Source of the DNA: Watersipora subatra
Taxonomy: Eukaryota; Bryozoa; Gymnolaemata; Cheilostomatida; Watersiporidae
Direction: 5' to 3'
Length of the DNA: 64,000 nt
Assembly: GCF_963576615.1 (NCBI RefSeq)
Contig: NC_088715.1
Coordinates: forward strand, 52,988,007 to 53,052,006
Shown: piece after piece, positions 23,601 to 33,600 of the stretch
How the letters are laid out: every line of letters starts with the position of its first letter
Position numbering within the stretch: position 1 is the stretch's first letter
Notes under the pieces: generated by a model
The model's database searches: none
Told to the model about the DNA's origin: nothing
What the model saw: the letters and a program-made list of their open reading frames with translations, nothing else
Position numbers and translations under genes: made by a program

Positions 23601-26600
23601 TTGGTACCACTTTGACATTGAGACTACGAGTTCCATATATCTTAGTAACAATGGCTGGAACCCATCTAGGTTGTCTGTTGCGTCTAGGTCCATGATACAA
23701 GGCATAGCATGGTGCTCCAAGATTGTAGCTGTGTATCTTGCTAACTGTCTTTTCTGCAGATCGGTTGACTTCTCTGGATTGATGAAACTGTGCTATGTGT
23801 GCGGGTGATGGCAATAGGGTGTCAATCTTGCATCTCATCTGTCTTCCATTCAGCAGCTGACTGGGAGAGTATCCTGTAGGAAGTGGTGTCCTTCTATAGT
23901 GTGAAACATTGGCTATTGGTCTCTCACTTCCATCAGGATAACGATGAAATGGTACAGCTCCCAGTCCAGCTTCTGAAGCATCACATGAGATTCCAATGTC
24001 AAGATCTGCGTTGAAGTGTGCTAAGACACTATCAGTTGATAGCATATCTTTCAGTTTGTTGAAGCTCTTTTCTTGTTCAGTGCCCCACTTCCAGGTCTCT
24101 CCTTTGCGTGTCAGTTTATGCAATGGTCCTGTGAGTTGTGACAGATTGGGTATGAACTTGCTGTAGAATTGTGTAGCTCCTAAGAAAGATCTTAGCTGAG
24201 TTAAGTCTGTTGGGACTGGCATCTGTTGTACTGCATCTGCCTTCTTTCCTTTAGTGATTCCCTTTGAAGTGAGTTTGTGTCCCAGATACTCTACTGTCGG
24301 TTGAGCAAAACAGCACTTGTCTTTTCTACATCTGAGCCCTCTTTCTTCTAATCTTTGAAGAAGTCGACGTAAGTTTTGTAGATGGCTCTCTGCATTGGCT
24401 CCACTCACTAGTATATCATCTAGGTATACTGCTACTCCTGGGAGGTCTTGTGTCAGTTGCTCCATGATTTCTTGAAAATACCCTGGTGCTGAGCTTATGC
24501 CAAAGGGCAACCTCTTCTGTAGTAGTACTCCTCGGTGTGTTGATAGTGCTAGTCGTCGTTGACTTTCTGGTGCCAACAATATTTGATTGTAGGCATCTGC
24601 TAAATCAATCTTTGTGTAGCAATAGCCTCCACCTAGTTTTCTGATTAGATCTTCTGGTAGTGGGATAGGTTTCCTATGTGTTTCTAGCTGATTATTGATA
24701 GTTTTGGAGTAGTCTCCACATACTCTGATCTTCCCTGCAGCTTGACCTGTTGTAGATTTGCGTACAGGTACAACTGGTGTTCCATACTGGTTGAATTGAG
24801 TTGGTTCCCATATGCCTTTAGCTACACCTGCTTCGTATGCTTGGTTGAGCTCTTCTGTCAAGTCTCCACATACTCTGATCTTCCCTGCAGCTTGACCTGT
24901 TGTAGATTTGCGTACAGGTACAACTGGTGTTCCATACTGGTTGAATTGAGTTGGTTCCCATATGCCTTTAGCTACACCTGCTTCGTATGCTTGGTTGAGC
25001 TCTTCTGTCAAGGCAATAGGAACTGGTCTGGGTCGGCAGAAGACTGGCTTTGTTGAAGGTTTGAAGTTTATCTCTAGTTCAAAGTTCTTGAGACATCCTA
25101 GCTCGTCTTTGAATATTTCCGGAAATTCTTTGCACATCTCCTTACACTTGATTTGTAACCTCCCATCTGGCTGGTTCTCTGTGATTGTTGATACAAGGTT
25201 CTGTTGTAGCTTGTCATCAATAGAGATGCCTAGTTGCTGTATAGCAGTTCTTCCTAGTAGGTTGAGATCTTGTACAGCACTAATCACAAATGGTAGTCTG
25301 ACTTCTTTCTGTGCATCCAATTGGGCAGTTAGCTCACATCTGCCAAGCGTCTCTATGAGATGTCCTGAGGCTGATTTGTAGTTAACTGTAGTAGGTTTTA
25401 GGTTTGGCTTTCCTAGCTTCTCCCATATTGATTTACAGATGAAGTTGTCACATGCTCCAGTGTCCAGTTCAAGTGTGAAGTTGTCTCCCTAGTTTGATGT
25501 TTTCAGCAAGTTTCACCATCTTGGTTGATGTGCATTCTATCATCTTTACTGGTTTTTCTGCTGCAGATGATTTCTTTTTCTTGCATGCTCTTTCTATGTG
25601 ACCTTGTTTAGAACAAAAGTTGCAGGTGGCTGCTTTGAATCTGCAGTCATCCGCTGTATGGTTAGTTCGGTCACATCTGTAGCATAGCTTTCCTTCCTTC
25701 TGCTTGTCAGGTGTAGAGTTGTTTTTCTGGATTGGTTTGTATCTTGATTTCTGTTGAGCAACCTTGTTGACTTTAAACGAGTTTCCATAAACTGTCTCTT
25801 TGGCAACTTTAGCTGCTTCTTCTGTTTCCTGTGCTACCTGTATAGCTTTGTTGAAGTTGAGTTCATTGTCCTTGACCTTGAAGAGAGATTTGAGAACTGC
25901 TTCATTGTTTACAGAGCAGATAAATCTTGTTCTGAGAGCCTCATCTAATGGATCTGTAATGTCTATGAAGGCACATGTAGTTGCATCTTGACGAATTCTG
26001 GCAGCTAACTCTTGAATAGTTTCTCCAGGTTTCCTCTGCATGTCACTCCAATACTTGTAACGCTCTCTAACAATGAAGCGCTTAGGGTCATACTGGTCTT
26101 TGAGAAATTCCAGTATTTCATCCATGTCGAGGTCGTTGATCTGCTTGGGTGCTGAAAGCTGAGCTGCCATATTACTAAGCTGCTTGTAGAGTGTAGGCTG
26201 TTGGTTGGTGAGAAAAGTGCCAGCAATCTTGTCTTGATGAATAGAATTTGCTGCAATGAATGTGTTGAATCTGTCTATGTAATCTGTTAGTAGCTCTGCT
26301 GTTGGGTCAAAACCTGAGAAGGCTGGAACAGCGGTTGCAGCTGTTTCTTGTTTCCGTTGTAGGTTTTGTAGTAGTAGCTCCATCAGTTTCTTATTCTCCT
26401 CCATTCTTTCATCTTGCTGACGTCTGTATTCCTCTTGTTGCTGCTTGAACTCCTCATGCTGCTGTTGTCTATGCTCTTCTTGCTGTTGTCTATGCTCTTC
26501 TTGCTGCTTTCTCTGCTCCTCTTGCTGCTGTCTCTGGTCCTCCTGCTGCTTCTGCATTAGCTTGATCTGCTCCTCTTGCTGCTGTCTCTGGTCCTCCTGC

Positions 26601-29600
26601 TGCTTCTGCATTAGCTTGATCAGGTCTGCTACTTCTGCCATTGTAGTGGTGCAATTTTGAACAGTTACTCTTGTAATAAACTAGAACTCTTTGTATCGAT
26701 TTTATCAATGATAAAATCTGAACAACACTCTTTGTAACTGTTCAAAAGAGAAATCCTTGTTGCCAATTAGCTTCTGTTATGTTTCTGCACAGAAGCAATT
26801 AAATAGAGTATTAAATTAGAGAAATGGTTTATTGCACACTCCAGAGACAACTGATTTGATAACAGAAAACCCAAGTATTTATATGTTTGGTCATAGAAAA
26901 GCTTTGTAAAAAGCTACAAGCATTATTAATAGCTATAATGAGACAGTACTATATAATATTAGCTTGTATAAAGCTTTAGCTAATAAGCATAATGTTTGTT
27001 TGCAAAGTACCAATAATACTTGGCACTTGCATGACAAAAAATTAAAAAATTTGTAAAATATTATTCAAAGCATAATTGAAATACAATTTAATTGTTTTTT
27101 GCTGTCAGCAGTTTATTTGTTGGTAAAATACTAAAAGTGCATTTTGTAATCGTAACAGCTTTTTTGCCCAAAATCTGATTTGGATCATTTAAGCTGCGCA
27201 TTCAATGCAAAATCTTTACTCAATGGTGATTAGAACATGGATCATACATTGTAAGTGAATCTGTTTTTTTGACATTCACCCATGTTAGAAAATTGAAATT
27301 GCGCATTACAGAGTTTTTATGCACACATGCCAGAGCTTTTCAAACTGTTTCATTATCATAAAGACCATATAGTTTAAAAAAGATCACAGTATTGCTTTTA
27401 TAAGGTTGATGACACTGCAAGATGCTCTTATAAGATGCTTTGAATAATTGCTTTACGAATAAGCATAAATACACAGAGAAAAATATAATAAGTTTGCTCA
27501 TTGTCAAGCAATAGAAGTACTCAGCATTAAAACATAAAAGTACTTACTGTTAAATAATAAAAGTTGGCCATTCCAGTAGTTCTGGTGGTGGCAGAAAACT
27601 TTGTCACCGCCCAACCCAAAAACATGAGAAAAATTCCTGGAATTGCAAGAAATGACAAAAATCCACCATGGGTCTCAGAACACTTTTCTTCTACAAAAAT
27701 CAGAACATGCAATTTTGAAGACTGTTTGGTTGTTTCTATTCAAGAACTAAAACTTTCTGCAACAACCCAGCTTTAATTGGGACTGAAACCTAATATATAG
27801 TCATAAATTTGATTTATAATAAACAAAGTTTAACAAACTTATCAAGAGGTCATGAAGATAATATTATGAAGATGATATATAGGCACATTGGCAGCAAAGC
27901 TGATTTTGTCAAATTAACCCAATGTACTATATACACGTATAACAACTTACCAACTTTAGGAACTATAAAATAATATATTGGTATTAGAATCATCAAACAG
28001 CCTCCAAGTATACTGAACATTGGAATGTATCCTGTAAGCTAAAAGAGATATATTGTTTTAGTAGTGTGTTCGTTAGGTTGTTTTTAGGTTCTCTCTAAAT
28101 ATACGCTAAAATTAGCTTGAAATTCAATTTCGAACCATGTAATTTTAAGAAAACAAGATTAGATTTTTTAACTGAAGTGAGTGACGGTCCATGATAGCTA
28201 ATTTAAGTTGAATGTTGAAGGATTAATTTTGAAACATCATTGAGAGCATAGCTCAAGATTTTTGAAAATATTTCCATGGTTTTAGCCAACGACACCAAAA
28301 ATTCATTTTTAAATATTATTTATTGTTGTTTGCCTACTGAACAGATTATACTTACAACTACGTGATGGTAAGCAAAATCAAGGAAACTCCACATAAAGTT
28401 GATATGTAATTTTTGCTGTAAAGTTTGCTTAAAAAGAAGCCTAGGGTAAGCTACAAAGAGGTAGCTGAGAAGAATTTAAAATGGAAACAGATCAATACAA
28501 ACTCATTACAGACTATTGCTTGTAATCAAACTGGTTGGTGATCTGCTACTATACACAACTCACAACTATAAACAGTCTCAGTTGCCTCGACTGAGTGAAA
28601 AAAATGACTAAAAATTTCTCCTTCATTTATGTCTTTTTAGATTCGTTTACAGGTTGTCAATAGAGTAGTTACTAGTTAGTAGAAGATAATTCTATAGTTT
28701 GTCAATACGCAAATAATAAGTGATTGCTTGACAAGCCCCTACTCTAAAATAAACATTTTTTAATCTTCTGTCATCCATGTTTATTTAAGAAATGCATAGT
28801 GAATCAAAAAGCATCATGAGCTTGATTGTAGAATATGCGATGTTCTTTTCAAGAGCAGAGTTCACTCCAAACCAAAAAACTTGCACTCTTCATCAAGGGC
28901 AGATTAAGTAATAATGCATAAGAAAAAATTTTATGGTGTGTGTCCTTATTCATTGAAACCTTTTCTGGAACTCACCTCATAAAGGAATGCTCCAACAGCG
29001 GGCCCAAATGTATATCCGACTTTGTTAGCCGTCTCTACCAAAGCCTAAGAACAAATTAGTTTGTGTGAGCAGTGCACATTGTGCACGGAGAATAATATGC
29101 AAACTGCTGATTTGTTAGTTACAATAAATGGTAAAGTTTATTTAAAGCTCCTTAACTAAGTAAAACTGAAGCAAACAAGAATGTGTTAAAGTTACATGTT
29201 GATTTACAAAAGGTATTTGCTTATTTAGCTAATATCAGTTCTTTAGCAACAAACTAACATTGGTAGCTAGTTGAAAATATGTATAAAAATAATTTGCATA
29301 TTCAACTGAGGCTTGTGTATAAAGTTCCATAAATGCTTTATCCTTGCTTTGGCACTGAATTCCTGTTTCGAAACTTCAATGTGTAACAAATACGTATAAG
29401 TTATAAAAACATAAATTTAAATAATTTTCCACTTAATAATGCAAATTCTTAAATTACTAGTCTCTTATCTTCTTTCTTTATGCAGCAGAAATTTCTACAA
29501 TCACTTTTATAGCCAAATGAAAAACGTTTTTGCTACAATTTTTGCTTTGCTGTTTCGTTATTCAATAGCGTTGTGCAATATATTGGGAAAAAACTTTTTA

Positions 29601-30597
29601 TTTAATGCTATATTGTGGAATGCTTGTAGATACACACTACAGTTTTTCAACCAATTTGCTCATAGCGTAACCATTTTATGCAATTGAAATTTGATATTGA
29701 CATATAAATATTATTTAACGTATTTTTCCATATCATCCAAACACTTACGTGTAAAAATGCTGCAACATGTTTATACATTTTGGTACAGGTAAATAAGAAA
29801 CCCTATACTGGTGTGCGTCAATATCATACTATTTTTACTATACAAAGGCATTGCTATATTATATTCATAAATATTTCAACTAGTGACAATTAGTTTGTTT
29901 CTCTTAGTTATTAAATGACAGAAAATTTTGGTTCAAGGCTGATTTTTTTAGGTATCCCGCTGACAAAATAGAGACAAATATTTGTTTAATAAAACAAACA
30001 ATTTTGCTAGTGATCAAGTTTCATCAATTTTATTCTTAAAAGATCCTGGCAGTCAGTTCACCTCAAAAAGTAAGAACAATCGAAAATGATAAAAACACCA
30101 AAACTTTTTGTTAAAATCTAATAAAACCTTGTACAAGATCATCATTAAAGGAAAATAAAATTTAAAAATGCTCTCACCACGACAGTTGTTGTTTCGAAGC
30201 CTGATGCTTTCAGAAGTAGGCTTGTTCCTGCAACATTCATTAGCGCTGATCCAACACCAGCTATGCATCTGATGAGAAGACAACTTGCAAAGAACAATTC
30301 CTTTGAGTTTGCTAGGATTGTAAGGCTATAATAATCACATATAAAACGCTTATCAGCATCATAAACCAAGATGTGTACAGAGCAAAGAACCACAAAGCTA
30401 TGTAAGTGTCAGGTCATCAAGTAGGTTTAATGATGAAAAGGCTTCAGGTGCAAGTATCTTAACATTTTTCAATGCGTAACATTTACTGAAGCATTCTACA
30501 GATGTTACATACAGCTAGTAACGTATTGTCACCTGTACATACTTGTGCACATATTCGTACACTCATACATGCATACGTGCATACATACATTTGTGTG

Positions 30598-30666
<69 letters not shown>

Positions 30667-33600
30667 CGTATGCTTTGACAAATGTATGTATCAACTTTAA
30701 TTGATGATAAAATGGAATGATTCCCATTTTGTGGTCTTTTGGATTGCATATTTCTACTGAAGCAAAATTAACAGATTACTTGACCTAAATTAAAGCTTTC
30801 AACATATTTTCATGTGATCAACGCTATAATGCAGGTGCTATGGTAGACTTTATTCTGATAATTTTAAAAATAACCATGCATGTGAAGAAACAGATAACTG
30901 CCAACATCAGGACAGGAAATGCTAGAACTGGTTGTTTGAGAGTTTGCTAGTGAAATCTTACAGTCATAATGTGTGGTTGAGTTGTTATGCTGGTTTATTA
31001 CAATTCGCTAGTTTTAGGAGACAATCTTGACTTTTAACTGACGTGTAGGAGTAAGCCAGGATCATCAAAGATTAGTCTACAGACGTAAAAATTCCTCGAT
31101 TAAAATTTACCTAATAGCTTTAAAGATTGAGTACAGTATAATCTATTGTTGCAATTTTTACTAGTTAATATATAACCTTTCACAAAATCATTCTATTTTG
31201 ATCATGTTTATCATGTCTCAGTCTATACATTTATATCTATTTCAGCAATCGTTGTAGCAGTCATGGTTGATTCATTTAAAAATTGATAGCCTAAATTTCA
31301 TTTTGCTCTGACCACCGATTGGGTTTTAACATTTATTATGATAATTTGTCAATAAAACTATATTCTTATTTAGCTGAAGTCTTTTACTGTTTTCATCACT
31401 TTGAATTGCTGTAGTTGATAGTTGGCCAAATTATGCAGATCATTGAAATTTGGTAGTAGCACTTGTATTTAGACATTTTCTATATATTGTTAGGTGTGGT
31501 GCCAGTAAATGCTGGTCAATTTTACTGGCCTGATTTATCGACCTTTAATTGACCAAATTTTTTTAGTGAACAGGGTCTCTTCGAATCAAATAATTTAAAA
31601 AACTTGGAAAGCACTGTAGAAGTACTACTAATACATTTAAAAAAGCAATTTTACCAAATTCTCACCCATTGGGAAACCAACCATTACTTCACAATAATCC
31701 ATATTATTCCATATATATTCATGAGTATGCAACAGTCTCGTGCGCTGTAAGAGCTCATTGTTTGTGATAAATATATGTGTGATTATCACATTGTTGAGCA
31801 AGATGATTGGGTAGTGCAGCTGGTAAAGTGTTTGGCTAAAAATCTGAACATTTGCGTTCAACTCCTGATTGTTGGGCAAACGTATATGCCTCTTTTTATA
31901 GTATATATGATGGTAAAGATTGTATCAATTTTTCTAGGTTCGGATGCTAAACTTCTCCACATTTTATTATAATCTGAAGCAGAAATAATTAATATCATGT
32001 CCAGGTAAGGTTGTACAAAACATTGTGGCTTCGTAGATGAAGGTAAAGCAGGGTGACTAAAATGGATCAAGCATAAAAAATTAAAGGATGGAAAAAATTA
32101 ATTTTCATGCTAGGTTCATCACTCTTCAACTATACGTGACCAACATTTACGAGAACAGACAGAAAATAATTTTCTTTGGTCAACACACTATTTTCCTACC
32201 AGATGTTTTGCCAACTGCTGCCTTATGAAATCTTGATAAGTTATTACTTTTTGTATTTTTCTCAAAGATTAGTTATCAGAAGACATGAAAGGGTATAGCA
32301 TCAAAATCTTTGGTCTTGCTACCAAAGCTTGATATAAAACTTGCAATTTTATGAGTTACTTAATGCATCACGGCAAAGTCTAGTCCAATGTTTAGACTAT
32401 TCAATCTTAGCTCAATGCAGACTTTAAATTGATTATACATATTTGTAACAGAAACCGTGTTTGCAGCAAATTAGATTTGCGCTAGACTAATTCTATGTCT
32501 GCATAAAACTCTAGAAACAAATGCTATTTTGATACATACCCAAATGAGATACAGGCTGATCCAGCAATAATGGCACCTATGGTACACAGCTTCTTTGGAT
32601 GACATATGTCAAACTAAAACAAAACAGTATACACTTTAGAAAAATACTTTTTCCATGGCTTATATATGCCTTGAGAAAGATCAGAAATATATTTCCACTG
32701 ATTTTTTTTGAAAGTCTAGCCTTATTGTGAAACATATAAATCAAGATTAGCACATAGGTGGTGACAGACTCTCCTTATAGTACCGCAAGCAATTGCACAA
32801 ACAACTTGTTTTTGACATTAGATGAACTGGTCTTGAGCTGTATGTTCTGGTTGGTGAGCACCAAGAATGATCCAGAAACCAAAGAACCATTGCGTTCACA
32901 GTTGAAAAAAACAAAGAGCAATTTAGGAAACCCAAATTAGGATCTGAAGAACCTGCCAAAATCAATATAAAAGTTGAAAATGATAAATGTCCTAATCTGA
33001 CCAGAAAGCAAACAAAATCATACAAAAATATTTTATTTATCCCCGTTTAGAACTAGGTTATAAAAGCTTCCAAAACCAGAAGCTTCCTCAACTGCTGCAA
33101 AAAGTAAAATAGTTGTTATTTTATTAGTAGCAAGCAAGTATATCATTGCCAGTGATAATCTTTAATATTCTCGATTAGGGATTGATGTCTATTCAACATT
33201 GACATTTGTGACATGCAATTTTCCAATAAATCCTTGATTCTTTTACACGGTCCAGTTGTGAAGAGATTTTATAAAATTGGCAATACCAATAACTGAAATT
33301 TAAACATCTTTTAATTGTTCAATAAATATGTCTTTTGTGAAAGGAGTAGTTTCATAAGAACTCATGCTATGTACGTGTTTTGTCTGTGAGTCAAGGTTAC
33401 ACCCAAACTCAATTCATGTTTATGACTTTATCTGATGCTATATACATTTTCTGCCTGTAGGGTCAAGGTTAAACCTAAACTATTCTCATGCTTATGACTT
33501 TGGTGAACATGAAGAAGTGATCCAAATGATGCTGGATGTAAGGAATGCAGCTAAAATGTTTTTTTAACCTAAATAGCAAACCTGCATTTATTGCGCTTTT

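Larger units (their letters stand above)
23084..27036 (-). mobile_element. Ty3/Gypsy LTR retrotransposon, internally deleted, identical LTRs
   Basis: 3953 bp in intron 6 of transporter B, same orientation as the gene. Two 262-bp LTRs (23084-23345 and 26775-27036), which I find identical by eye, run TGTCATGCAAG...CATAACA on minus. Flanking AAAAA at 23079-23083 and 27037-27041 is a 5-bp target duplication, though A-rich. Order on minus: 5' LTR, gag, protease, reverse transcriptase, start of RNase H, then the very end of integrase, purine tract, 3' LTR. The missing RNase H to integrase-core segment makes it non-autonomous, yet LTR identity says it moved recently. Confidence 0.93.

Noticed and set aside
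24742..25381. Plus-strand frames opposite Gypsy pol
   Set aside because: Antisense shadows; their internal repetition mirrors the 150-bp duplication.
26445..26708. Cys/Ser-rich and Ala-rich frames opposite gag
   Set aside because: Shadows of the Gln/Glu-rich coiled-coil repeats.
32747..33025. 92-codon minus frame in intron 1 of transporter B
   Set aside because: No motif identified and an equally long plus frame overlaps it; possibly an old element but not supportable.
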